This document shows positions 53,346-61,382 of a stretch of 64,000 bases of DNA, in pieces (positions within the stretch are counted from its first letter, which is position 1; each line of letters starts with the position of its first letter). The translations under genes and the position numbers were made by a program. The notes beneath the pieces are model-generated. The model did not search any database and was not told the origin of the DNA. It worked only from the letters and a program-made list of their open reading frames with translations. The DNA is from Cellulomonas sp. P24 (lineage in GTDB: Bacteria > Actinomycetota > Actinomycetes > Actinomycetales > Cellulomonadaceae): contig NZ_JAJDFX010000002.1 of assembly GCF_024704385.1 (NCBI RefSeq), positions 1,736,001-1,800,000 on the forward strand. The letters are read 5' to 3'.

Positions 53346-54344
53346 ATGTCACGCATCGTCATCGCGCTGGGCGGCAACGCGCTCGGCACCACGCCCGACG
53401 AGCAGCGCGCACGGATCGCCACCGCCGCACCCTCACTCGTCGGCCTGATCGCCCAGGGTCACGAGATCATCGTGTCGCACGGCAACGGCCCGCAGGTCGG
53501 CGCGATCGGTCTGGCGTTCGACATCGCGTCGCGGCACACCGACCGGGTGGCCCGCATGGACCTGCCGGAGTGCACCGCGATGAGCCAGGGCTACATCGGG
53601 TACCACCTGCAGCAGGGGCTCGCGGCCGAGCTGCGACGGGTCGGCATGCCATGGCACGTCGCGTCCGTCGTGACGCAGGTCGAGGTCGCGGCCGACGACC
53701 CGGCGTTCCGGCACCCGTCGAAGCCGATCGGGGGGTTCCACGGCGAGGCCGAGGCGCGGGTCATGATGCAGGCGCAGCCCGGCCTCGTCATGGTCGAGGA
53801 CTCCGGACGGGGGTGGCGACGGGTCGTCCCCTCGCCACGCCCGGTGAGCATCGTCGAGCGGGACTCGATCCTCAACCTGCTGGACCACGAGTTCATCGTC
53901 GTCGCATGCGGCGGCGGCGGTGTGCCGGTCGTGCGGGACGCGGACGGTGACCTGCACGGGGTGGCCGCGGTGATCGACAAGGACTTCGCCTCGGCGAGGC
54001 TCGCCGAGGCCGTCGGTGCCGACCACCTGTTCATCCTCACCGCGGTCGACCGGGTGGCGATCGGGTTCGGCACACCCGAGCAGCGCGACCTGACCCGCCT
54101 CGACCTCGCCACCGCGCAGCGCTACGTGGACGAGGGTCACTTCGCGGCGGGGTCGATGCTGCCCAAGGTCCAGGCCGCGATGCAGTTCGCCGCGAGCGGT
54201 GCCGGACGCACGGCCGTGATCTGCTCGCTCGAGAACGCCCCGCTCGCGATGCGCGGCGAGAGCGGGACCGTGATCCACAGCGGCCCCGCAGACCAGACGG
54301 CGGACCGCTGGGAACGCTCAACCGTCGCCGCCGGCGCCGCCTGA
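53346..54344 (+). CDS. arcC: carbamate kinase
   Basis: Transfers phosphate from carbamoyl phosphate to ADP, the ATP-yielding last step of the agmatine pathway. The 332-residue protein shows VIALGGNALGTTPDEQRARI, SHGNGPQVGAIGLAFDIA, VVPSPRPVSIVERDSI, VACGGGGVPVV, AVIDKDFASARLAEAVGAD and GSMLPKVQAAMQFAASG. All belong to the amino-acid-kinase fold. It starts 9 nt after ptcA. Confidence 0.96.
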   Translation: MSRIVIALGGNALGTTPDEQRARIATAAPSLVGLIAQGHEIIVSHGNGPQVGAIGLAFDIASRHTDRVARMDLPECTAMSQGYIGYHLQQGLAAELRRVGMPWHVASVVTQVEVAADDPAFRHPSKPIGGFHGEAEARVMMQAQPGLVMVEDSGRGWRRVVPSPRPVSIVERDSILNLLDHEFIVVACGGGGVPVVRDADGDLHGVAAVIDKDFASARLAEAVGADHLFILTAVDRVAIGFGTPEQRDLTRLDLATAQRYVDEGHFAAGSMLPKVQAAMQFAASGAGRTAVICSLENAPLAMRGESGTVIHSGPADQTADRWERSTVAAGAA

Positions 54345-54358
54345 CCCACCCCCCAACC

Positions 54359-54421
54359 CGTCGAGTGGAGCGTTCTGCCACGACACGCCCGCGTGTCGGT
54401 GGCAGAACGCTCCACTCGACG
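54359..54421. terminator. 63-nt near-perfect palindrome after the agmatine operon
   Basis: A 23-bp perfect stem starting CGTCGAGTGGAGCGTTCTGC, extended by GACAC/GTGTC with one bulged G, around a six-base loop. It is far longer than a normal terminator and its arms have moderate GC, unlike the DNA around. It may be a bidirectional terminator or a mobile palindromic (REP-like) unit. A 17-bp direct repeat (GTGCCGGTGTCACCCTC) follows at about 54427-54468. Confidence 0.7.
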
Positions 54422-54476
54422 GCGCGGTGCCGGTGTCACCCTCGAGGGAGCAGTGCCGGTGTCACCCTCACCGGCG

Positions 54477-54482
54477 TAGCGT
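54477..54482 (+). promoter_or_regulatory. -10 box (TAGCGT) of a likely leaderless transcript
   Basis: TAGCGT followed by GATCCC and ATG 54489. Confidence 0.45.
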
Positions 54483-54488
54483 GATCCC

Positions 54489-55490
54489 ATGAGCGGCTGG
54501 ACCGCCGCACCCGGCACGGATCCCGTCCCGTGGCTGCTCGCGGGCGACGACCCGTCGGTGCGCTACCTCACCCTGACGGACCTCGTCGGGATGCCGGCGG
54601 ACGCCCCGGAGGTCCTCGCGGCGCGGCACGCGATCATGACCGAGGGCACCGTGCCCCGGATCCTCGCGGCGCAGCTCGACGACGGCCACTGGGAGGGCCG
54701 CGACCGCTTCTACACGGCCAAGTACCGCGGCACCGTCTGGCAGCTGGTCATCCTCGCATCCCTGCGTGCCGACGGTTCGGACCCGCGCGTGCGGGCCGGG
54801 TGCGAGGCGGTGCTGCGCGACGCGCAGGACCTCGAGTCGGGCGGGTTCTCGGTCCACCGCGCCACGCGGTCCGGCGGCGGACGGCACAGCTCGGTCATCC
54901 CGTGCCTGACCGGGAACATGGTGTGGAGCCTGATCCGGCTGGGGATGCTCGACGACCCCCGCGTGCAGCGCGCCGTCGACTGGATCGCGACGTACCAGCG
55001 GTTCGACGACGGTGACGGTGACGCCCCGACCGGCTGGCCGTACGACCTGTCCGAGCCCTGCTGGGGGCGCCACACGTGCCACATGGGGGTGGTCAAGGCG
55101 CTCAAGGCGCTGGCCGAGATCCCGCCGGACCGTCGCTCGCCCGAGGTCGAGCGCACGCTCGCCGACGGCGCCGAGTTCATGCTGCGGCACCACGTCCACA
55201 AGCGCAGCCACGACCTCGCGACGACCTCCCGGCCGGGGTGGCTCCGGCTCGGGTTCCCCCTGATGTACCAGACCGACGTCCTCGAGGTCCTCGGGATCCT
55301 GACGTCCTTGGGGTACCACGACGAGCGCATGCAGGAGGCGCTCGACGTCGTCGCCGGCAAGGCCGACGTCAACGGTCGCTGGACGCTCGAGAGCACCTTC
55401 AACGACCGCTTCGTCGTGCCGATCGAGACCAAGGGTGAGCCGAGCCGCTGGCTCACGCTCCAGGCACTGCAGGTGCTCTCCGCCGCCTGA
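54489..55490 (+). CDS. alpha/alpha-toroid protein (prenyltransferase/squalene-cyclase-repeat-like)
   Basis: A 333-residue helical protein. Repeats such as QLDDGHWEGRDRFYTAKYRG, TVWQLVILASLRADGSDPRV, QDLESGGFSVHRATRSGGGR and CHMGVVKALKALAEIPPDRR resemble the terpenoid cyclase/prenyltransferase toroid. No DXDD or zinc-binding prenyltransferase motif is clear, although CLTGNMVWSLIRLG and CWGRHTCHMG add conserved-looking cysteines. Similar proteins are found as stand-alone actinobacterial genes of unknown role. Leaderless promoter at 54477. Confidence 0.7.
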   Translation: MSGWTAAPGTDPVPWLLAGDDPSVRYLTLTDLVGMPADAPEVLAARHAIMTEGTVPRILAAQLDDGHWEGRDRFYTAKYRGTVWQLVILASLRADGSDPRVRAGCEAVLRDAQDLESGGFSVHRATRSGGGRHSSVIPCLTGNMVWSLIRLGMLDDPRVQRAVDWIATYQRFDDGDGDAPTGWPYDLSEPCWGRHTCHMGVVKALKALAEIPPDRRSPEVERTLADGAEFMLRHHVHKRSHDLATTSRPGWLRLGFPLMYQTDVLEVLGILTSLGYHDERMQEALDVVAGKADVNGRWTLESTFNDRFVVPIETKGEPSRWLTLQALQVLSAA

Positions 55491-55509
55491 GAACGAGGCC
55501 CTTCCCGGG

Positions 55510-55677
55510 TAAAATCCGCGTCTCGTCTAGGTCGGAAGTCCAAGGCTCCGGCCATGTCCGTGCCAATACCGTTGCTATCAGCCAGCGTCGGCACAAGCCT
55601 CCTGGCTGCCCCAGGGGCCGGTAGGACACGTGTTCGTTCGTCGCTGCGCTTGAGACCACATCGACGGAGGTCCGAAC
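55510..55677 (+). ncRNA. structured leader RNA upstream of the hydrogenase fusion; candidate molybdenum/tungsten-cofactor-type riboswitch
   Basis: A strong TAAAAT -10 box (55510-55515) would start a transcript near 55522. The leader folds around GTCC (55538-55541) with GGAC (55624-55627), then CCGGCC (55548-55553) with GGCCGG (55616-55621). GTGCC/GGCAC and the small hairpin AAGCCTCCTGGCT lie inside. The combination CTCCGG...AGCCTCC...GGCT...CCCC looks like what I remember of the Moco RNA motif, but I cannot run the covariance model. GGAGG and GTG 55678 lie about 40 nt beyond the fold. Confidence 0.45.
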
Positions 55678-58600
55678 GTGCGCGAGCTCTCGGAGAACGA
55701 ACGGCTCACCATCACGGTGAACAACCGCGAGATCCAGGTTTTTGGTGGCCTGACGATTCTCGACGCCCTGCTGAAGGAAGGCATCGACGTCCCGTCGCTG
55801 TGCCACGACATCCGCCTGACCCGCTCCAACGGGAGCTGCGGGCTGTGCGTCGTCGAGGTCGGCACCGACGCGCCGCGCGACGTGAAGGCCTGCCTGACAC
55901 CCGTGCACGAGGGCATGGTCATCCAGACCCACACGCCGCGCCTCGAGGCCTACCGCAAGGTGCGGCTCCAGCAGCTGCTGTGCGACCACAACGCTGACTG
56001 CGTCGCCCCGTGCGTGCAGACCTGCCCGGCGAACATCGACATCCAGACCTACCTGAGCCACGTCGCCGACGGCAACTACGAGGCTGCCGTCCGCGTGATC
56101 AAGGATCGCAACCCGTTCCCGTCGGTGTGTGGTCGCGTGTGCCCCCACCCGTGCGAGTCCGAGTGCCGGCGCAGCCTGGCCGACGAGCCCGTCGCGATCA
56201 ACTACGTGAAGCGGTTCGCCGCCGACTGGGACATGGCCCGCGACGAGCCGTGGATCCCCCGGGTCACCGAGCCGACCGGCAAGCGCCTCGCGATCGTCGG
56301 CGCCGGGCCCTCGGGGCTGTCGGCCGCCTACTACGCCGCGATCGCCGGCCACGACGTCACCGTCTTCGAGCGCCGGAGCTGGCCGGGCGGCATGATGCGC
56401 TACGGCATCCCGGAGTACCGCCTCCCGAAGGCGACGCTCGACAAGGAGATCGGGCTCATCGAGTCCCTCGGCGTCAAGATCATCACCCGCAAGGCGCTCG
56501 GCACGCACATCAACCTCGAGGACCTCAAGCGGGACTTCGACGCGGTGTACCTGGCGATCGGCTCGTGGCGCGCGTCGCCGCTCCGCATCGACGGTGAGGA
56601 CTCCGAGGGTGTGTGGCTCGGCATCCAGTACCTCGAGCAGGTCTACAAGGAGATCGAGATCCCGCTCGGCGAGACGGTCCTGGTGATCGGTGGTGGGAAC
56701 ACCGCGATCGACTGCGCCCGCACGGCTCTGCGCAAGGGCGCCAAGCACGTCAAGCTGGTCTACCGGCGTACCCGCGACGAGATGCCGGCCCAGGCCATCG
56801 AGGTGCAGGAGGCCCTGCGCGAGGGCATCGAGATGGTGTTCCTCACGTCTCCCGAGCGGATCACGTCCGAGGGCGGCCGCAAGCAGCTGCACTGCCTCCA
56901 GATGGAGCTCGGCGAACCGGACCGGTCAGGACGCCGCCGCCCGCTGCCGATCGACGGCAGCGACTTCGTCATCGAGTGCGACACGATCATCGGGGCCATC
57001 GGGCAGAGCACCGACACCGGCTTCCTCTACAACGACCTGCCGGTGCGCCTCAACAAGTGGGGCGACATCGACATCGACGGCAACACGATGCAGTCGTCGG
57101 AGACCAAGATCTTCGCCGGTGGTGACTGCGTGACCGGCCCCGCGACCGTGATCCAGGCCGTGGCCGCCGGACGCCGCGCGGCCGCCGCGATCGACGAGTT
57201 CGTCATGCGCGGCTACGTGCGCCCGAGCCAGGAGGACTACAGCTGCAGCCGCGGGTCGCTGGAAGACCTGCCGCGCGACGAGTTCGAGAGCATCCCCAAG
57301 CTCGGACGCGCCTCGCTCGGCGAGCTCGAACCCGAGGAGCGTGTCCACAACTTCCTCGAGGTCGAGTCCGGGCTGACCGAGGCCGAGGCGCGGGCCGAGG
57401 CGGCACGCTGCCTCAAGTGCGGGTGCGCCAAGCAGAACGACTGCTCGCTGCGCGAGGAGGCGACGGCCCACGGCGTCGAGTTCGCGACCCCGCTGCACGT
57501 CCGGCCGTTCTCGCCGATCGTGCGGGACCACCCGTTCATCGTCCGGGACAACAACAAGTGCATCTCGTGCGGGCGGTGCGTCGCGGCGTGCGCCGAGGTC
57601 GAAGGGCCGGGCGTCCTCGCGTTCCAGTTCCACGAGGGTCGCCTCACGGTCGGCACCCACAACGGTGAGCCGCTGGACATGACCGACTGCGTCTCGTGCG
57701 GGCAGTGCGTGCGGGCGTGCCCGTGCGGTGCGCTCGACTACGTGCGCGAGCGCGGCGACGTGTTCACCGCGATCAACGACCCGTCGAAGGTCGTGGTCGG
57801 GTTCGTCGCACCCGCGGTACGCAGCGTGATCGCCGACGAGTACGACATCCCGTTCGAGGAGGCCTCCGCGTTCATCGCAGGCCTCATGCGCGGAGTGGGC
57901 TTCGACAAGGTCTTCGACTTCAGCTTCGCCGCGGACCTCACGATCATGGAGGAGACCACGGAGTTCCTCGGGCGCGTGACGAGCGGCGGGGTCCTGCCGC
58001 ACTTCACGTCGTGCTGCCCGGGCTGGGTGAACCTCGTCGAACGCCGCTACCCGGAGATGATCCCGCACCTGTCGAGCTGCAAGTCGCCGCAGCAGATGAT
58101 GGGCGCCACCGTGAAGAACCACTTCGCGCAGCAGGCCGGTGTCAGCCTCGACAACCTGTACGTGGTGTCGATCGTGCCGTGCCTCGCCAAGAAGTACGAG
58201 GCGGCCCGCCCGGAGTTCGCTCCCGACGGCATCCGCGACGTCGACTCCGTCCTGACGACCACCGAGTTCCTCGAGATGATCAAGATGCTCCGCCTCGAGC
58301 CGCAGGACGTCACGCCGGGAGCGTTCGACGCACCGTACTCACGGGTCAGCGGCGCGGGCGTGCTCTTCGGGGCGTCGGGCGGCGTGGCCGAGGCATCCCT
58401 GCGGATGGCGGTCGAGAAGCTCACGGGCGAGCCTCTCGTCGACCAGCTCGACTTCCACGACGTCCGCGGGTTCGACGGGTTCAAGGAGGCGACGGTCACG
58501 GCCGGCGACGCGACCGTCCGGGTCGCGGTGGTGTCGGGCCTCAACAACATCGAGCCCCTGGTCAAGCGCATCGTGGCCGGCGAGGACGTCGGCTACGACC

Positions 58601-58842
58601 TCGTCGAGGTCATGGCCTGCCCCGGTGGCTGCATCAACGGCGCCGGTCACCCGGTGCCCGACAAGGTCGGTGAGATGGCGGCGCGGCAGAAGGTGCTCGT
58701 CAACATCGACCGCACGTCCCGGTTCCGCAAGTCCCAGGAGAACCCCGACGTCCTGCGGCTGTACGACGAGTTCTACGGCGAACCCAACTCGGAGACCGCC
58801 CACCACCTGCTCCACACGAGCTACGCCCCGTTCCGGGACTAG
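55678..58842 (+). CDS. [FeFe]-hydrogenase fused to a GltD-like NAD(P)H oxidoreductase
   Basis: A 1054-residue multicentre iron-sulfur flavoprotein. A [2Fe-2S] ferredoxin domain (C42, C54, C57, C72) comes first. Next is a GltD/DPYD-type cluster region (C102, C108, C112, C116; C151, C155, C159, C163). An FAD site (GAGPSG, 208-213), NAD(P) site (GGGNTAID, 338-345) and a CLKCGCAKQNDC cluster follow. Two [4Fe-4S] sites (C628-C638, C671-C681) precede the H-cluster domain: TSCCPGW (777-783), VPCLAKK (833-839) and MACPGGCINGAG (979-990). All four H-cluster cysteines are present. It would couple H2 to NAD(P)H. Maturases HydE, HydF and HydG are not in the window. GGAGG precedes GTG 55678. Confidence 0.93.
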   Translation: MRELSENERLTITVNNREIQVFGGLTILDALLKEGIDVPSLCHDIRLTRSNGSCGLCVVEVGTDAPRDVKACLTPVHEGMVIQTHTPRLEAYRKVRLQQLLCDHNADCVAPCVQTCPANIDIQTYLSHVADGNYEAAVRVIKDRNPFPSVCGRVCPHPCESECRRSLADEPVAINYVKRFAADWDMARDEPWIPRVTEPTGKRLAIVGAGPSGLSAAYYAAIAGHDVTVFERRSWPGGMMRYGIPEYRLPKATLDKEIGLIESLGVKIITRKALGTHINLEDLKRDFDAVYLAIGSWRASPLRIDGEDSEGVWLGIQYLEQVYKEIEIPLGETVLVIGGGNTAIDCARTALRKGAKHVKLVYRRTRDEMPAQAIEVQEALREGIEMVFLTSPERITSEGGRKQLHCLQMELGEPDRSGRRRPLPIDGSDFVIECDTIIGAIGQSTDTGFLYNDLPVRLNKWGDIDIDGNTMQSSETKIFAGGDCVTGPATVIQAVAAGRRAAAAIDEFVMRGYVRPSQEDYSCSRGSLEDLPRDEFESIPKLGRASLGELEPEERVHNFLEVESGLTEAEARAEAARCLKCGCAKQNDCSLREEATAHGVEFATPLHVRPFSPIVRDHPFIVRDNNKCISCGRCVAACAEVEGPGVLAFQFHEGRLTVGTHNGEPLDMTDCVSCGQCVRACPCGALDYVRERGDVFTAINDPSKVVVGFVAPAVRSVIADEYDIPFEEASAFIAGLMRGVGFDKVFDFSFAADLTIMEETTEFLGRVTSGGVLPHFTSCCPGWVNLVERRYPEMIPHLSSCKSPQQMMGATVKNHFAQQAGVSLDNLYVVSIVPCLAKKYEAARPEFAPDGIRDVDSVLTTTEFLEMIKMLRLEPQDVTPGAFDAPYSRVSGAGVLFGASGGVAEASLRMAVEKLTGEPLVDQLDFHDVRGFDGFKEATVTAGDATVRVAVVSGLNNIEPLVKRIVAGEDVGYDLVEVMACPGGCINGAGHPVPDKVGEMAARQKVLVNIDRTSRFRKSQENPDVLRLYDEFYGEPNSETAHHLLHTSYAPFRD

Positions 58843-58869
58843 CCCTCTCCGACGAAAGGTCTGCCTCTC

Positions 58870-59910
58870 ATGAAGCGACTCACCAGCGCGCTCACCGGCG
58901 TGATGCTGATGGCCGCCCTGCTCTCCGGCTGCAGCACCACCGCAGCATCGACCCCACCGGCCTCGGCGACCCCGACGACCGCTGCGGTCGAGACGCCCGC
59001 CGCCCGGACCACCATCCGGATCGCGTCTCTCAAGGGCCCGACCACGATGGGCCTGGTCAAGCTGATGAGCGATGCCAAGGCCGGCCTCGGCAAGCAGGAC
59101 TACCAGGTGACGATGTACGGCACGCCCGACGAGATCGTGCCGCTCATCGCCAAGGGCCAGGTCGACGTCGCCCTGCTTCCTGCCAACCTCGCGTCCGTGC
59201 TCTACAACAAGACCAAGGACGCGAGCGGGTCGAAGCTCGAGGTGGCCGCGATCAACACTCTCGGGATGCTCGAGGTCGTCGAGGCCGGCAACGCCGTGCA
59301 CAGCATCGCCGACCTCAAGGGGAAGACGATCTACAGCACCGGCAAGGGCGCCTCGCCGGAGTACGTCCTCGACTACCTCCTCGAGAAGAACGGCATCGAC
59401 CCGGCGAAGGACGTCGACGTCCAGTTCACGAGCGAGGCCACCGAGCTCGCCGCGACCCTCGCGACCAAGCCGAACGCGATCGGGGTGCTCCCCCAGCCGT
59501 ACGTGACGGTCCTGAAGTCGAAGAACCCCGCGATCAGGACGGCGCTGAGCCTCACCGAGGAGTGGACCAAGGTGACGCCGGACTCCGAGATGGTCACGGG
59601 TGTCGTCGCCGTGCGCACCACGTTCGCGACAGAGAACCGGGCGGCGTTCAACGACTTCCTCACCGACTACAAGGCCTCGACCACGTACACGAACGCGGAA
59701 CCGGCGAAGGCCGCTCCCCTGATCGCTGAGGCCGGCATCGTCCCCTCGGCGGCCATCGCCGAGGCCGCGATCCCGGCGTGCCACATCACGGACATCGAGG
59801 GGTCGCAGCTCAAGAGCACCCTCAACGGCTACCTCACGGTGCTCCATGCAGCCGATCCTGCATCGGTCGGTGGGAGCATGCCGGGTGACGACTTCTACTA
59901 CAGCCGCTGA
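58870..59910 (+). CDS. ABC importer binding lipoprotein (NMT1/SsuA-like)
   Basis: A 346-residue lipoprotein with signal ALTGVMLMAALLSGC (lipobox LSGC, Cys near residue 18) and a Thr/Ala/Pro linker. A periplasmic-binding fold follows, with IRIASLKGPTTMGLVKLMSD, IVPLIAKGQVDVALLPANLA and IADLKGKTIYSTGKGASPEY. It belongs to the group that binds nitrate, sulfonates, taurine or thiamine precursors. It starts 28 nt after the hydrogenase gene and is therefore co-transcribed. Binding specificity is unknown. Confidence 0.87.
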   Translation: MKRLTSALTGVMLMAALLSGCSTTAASTPPASATPTTAAVETPAARTTIRIASLKGPTTMGLVKLMSDAKAGLGKQDYQVTMYGTPDEIVPLIAKGQVDVALLPANLASVLYNKTKDASGSKLEVAAINTLGMLEVVEAGNAVHSIADLKGKTIYSTGKGASPEYVLDYLLEKNGIDPAKDVDVQFTSEATELAATLATKPNAIGVLPQPYVTVLKSKNPAIRTALSLTEEWTKVTPDSEMVTGVVAVRTTFATENRAAFNDFLTDYKASTTYTNAEPAKAAPLIAEAGIVPSAAIAEAAIPACHITDIEGSQLKSTLNGYLTVLHAADPASVGGSMPGDDFYYSR

Positions 59911-60685
59911 CGCGGTCACCCGAGACCGGTGGCGGGCGGTCGCCCGCCCGCTGCTGGTCATGGGGTTCTGGCTGGGCGTGTGGCAGCTCGCCACGGTCGC
60001 CGTCCACCAGGACCTCCTGCTCGTCTCGCCCGGGGCGGTGCTCGTCCGTCTGACGCAGCTCGTCGTGACGGCCGGGTTCTGGGGCACCGTCTGGTACTCG
60101 TTCGCCCGGATCGTGGCCGGGTTCCTGCTGGCCGCCGTGGCCGGCGTCCTCGGTGCGGCCGTCGCGTCGGCCTCCCGGGTCGTCGACGCGCTCGCGACCC
60201 CGCTCATCGCGGCGATCCGCAGCACCCCGGTGGTCAGCTTCATCATCCTGGTGCTCATGTGGGCGGACAGCAGCCGCCTGGCGATCATCATCAGCTTCAC
60301 GATGGTCGTGCCGGTCGTCTACACGAACGTGCTCGACGGCATCCGGCACCGGGACCGCGCACTGCTCGAGGTCTCGACGGTGTTCCGCGTCCCGTTGCTG
60401 CGGCGGCTGGCCGCGATCGACATCCCGGCGGTGCTGCCGTTCTTCATCGCCGCATGCAAGATCGGCGTCGGGCTCGCGTGGAAGAGCGGCATCGCCGCCG
60501 AGGTCATCGGCCTGCCACGGGGCAGCATCGGCGAGCGGCTCTACCAGGCGAAGATCTTCCTCAGCACCGCCGACCTGTTCGCGTGGACGGTCGTCATCAT
60601 CGCGCTCAGCTTCGCGTTCGAACGGCTCGTCCTCGTGGTGCTCGCGCGCACCCAGCTCCGGCTCGCTCACGGGCGTGCGACATGA
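59885..60685 (+). CDS. ABC importer permease (SsuC/TauC-like)
   Basis: A 266-residue permease with six membrane segments: LLVMGFWLGVWQLATVAV, TVWYSFARIVAGFLLAAVAG, and the EAA-type loop GIRHRDRALLEVSTVFRVPL, then IDIPAVLPFFIAACKIGVGL. GTG 59885 overlaps the binding-protein gene by 26 nt and has GGGAG 8 nt upstream. No later in-frame start precedes the first membrane segment. Confidence 0.87.
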   Translation: MTTSTTAADAVTRDRWRAVARPLLVMGFWLGVWQLATVAVHQDLLLVSPGAVLVRLTQLVVTAGFWGTVWYSFARIVAGFLLAAVAGVLGAAVASASRVVDALATPLIAAIRSTPVVSFIILVLMWADSSRLAIIISFTMVVPVVYTNVLDGIRHRDRALLEVSTVFRVPLLRRLAAIDIPAVLPFFIAACKIGVGLAWKSGIAAEVIGLPRGSIGERLYQAKIFLSTADLFAWTVVIIALSFAFERLVLVVLARTQLRLAHGRAT

Positions 60686-61272
60686 TCGCGCTGCACGGCG
60701 TCACCAAACGGTTCGGCGAGCAGGTCGTGCTCGATGCTGTCGACCTCGAGCTCACCGACGGTGGCATGACGGCCCTCATGGGATCCAACGGTTCCGGCAA
60801 GACCACCCTCGGACGGCTCCTCCTCGGCCTCGAGACCGCCGACGAGGGGGCGATCACCGAGCTGGACGGTCGCCGCCGCGCGGCGGTGTTCCAGGAGGAC
60901 CGGCTCTGCGAGCAGCTCACCGCGGTCGGGAACGTGCGGCTCGTCCTGGACCGCGGCACTCCGGTGGCCGCCGTGGTCGACGAGCTCCGCCACGTCGGGC
61001 TCGACGACGAGTCGCTGGCGAAGCCGGTCCGTGAGCTCTCCGGCGGGCAGCGACGACGGGTGGCCATCGTCCGGGCCCTGATGCCCGAGGCGGACCTCGT
61101 CGTCCTCGACGAGCCGTTCACCAGCCTCGACACCGACGCGAAGGTGGTCGTGACGGCCTACGTCCGGGACCGCTGCCGCGGGCGGACGACGCTGCTGATC
61201 ACCCACGACCGCGCGGACGCCGACGGGTTCGGCGCCCGGGTGGTCGAGCTCGGGCGGGCGGCCACGGCCTGA
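60682..61272 (+). CDS. ABC importer ATPase (SsuB/TauB-like, short)
   Basis: A 196-residue ATPase with Walker A GSNGSGKTT (near 35), Q-loop AAVFQEDRL, signature LSGGQRRRVAIVRAL and Walker B LVVLDEPFTSLD, followed by ITHDRADAD. At 196 residues it is shorter than the usual 240-260; the loss is mainly at the C-terminus after the H-loop. ATGA overlap with the permease. It completes the three-gene importer linked to the hydrogenase. Confidence 0.9.
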   Translation: MIALHGVTKRFGEQVVLDAVDLELTDGGMTALMGSNGSGKTTLGRLLLGLETADEGAITELDGRRRAAVFQEDRLCEQLTAVGNVRLVLDRGTPVAAVVDELRHVGLDDESLAKPVRELSGGQRRRVAIVRALMPEADLVVLDEPFTSLDTDAKVVVTAYVRDRCRGRTTLLITHDRADADGFGARVVELGRAATA

Positions 61273-61382
61273 GGCACCGTCGCGCGGCGGCACCCCGCCA
61301 TCGCGTCACCGGCACCTGATCTCCACCACGACGCCCGACTCGAGCCCGATCGGCCGACCGGGCTCACCGGACCACGCAGACC

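Noticed and set aside
55540-55630. c-di-GMP or cobalamin riboswitch
   Set aside because: GCACAAGCC superficially recalls the c-di-GMP-I motif, but the second conserved stem and the tetraloop receptor are absent; B12-box sequence is absent too.
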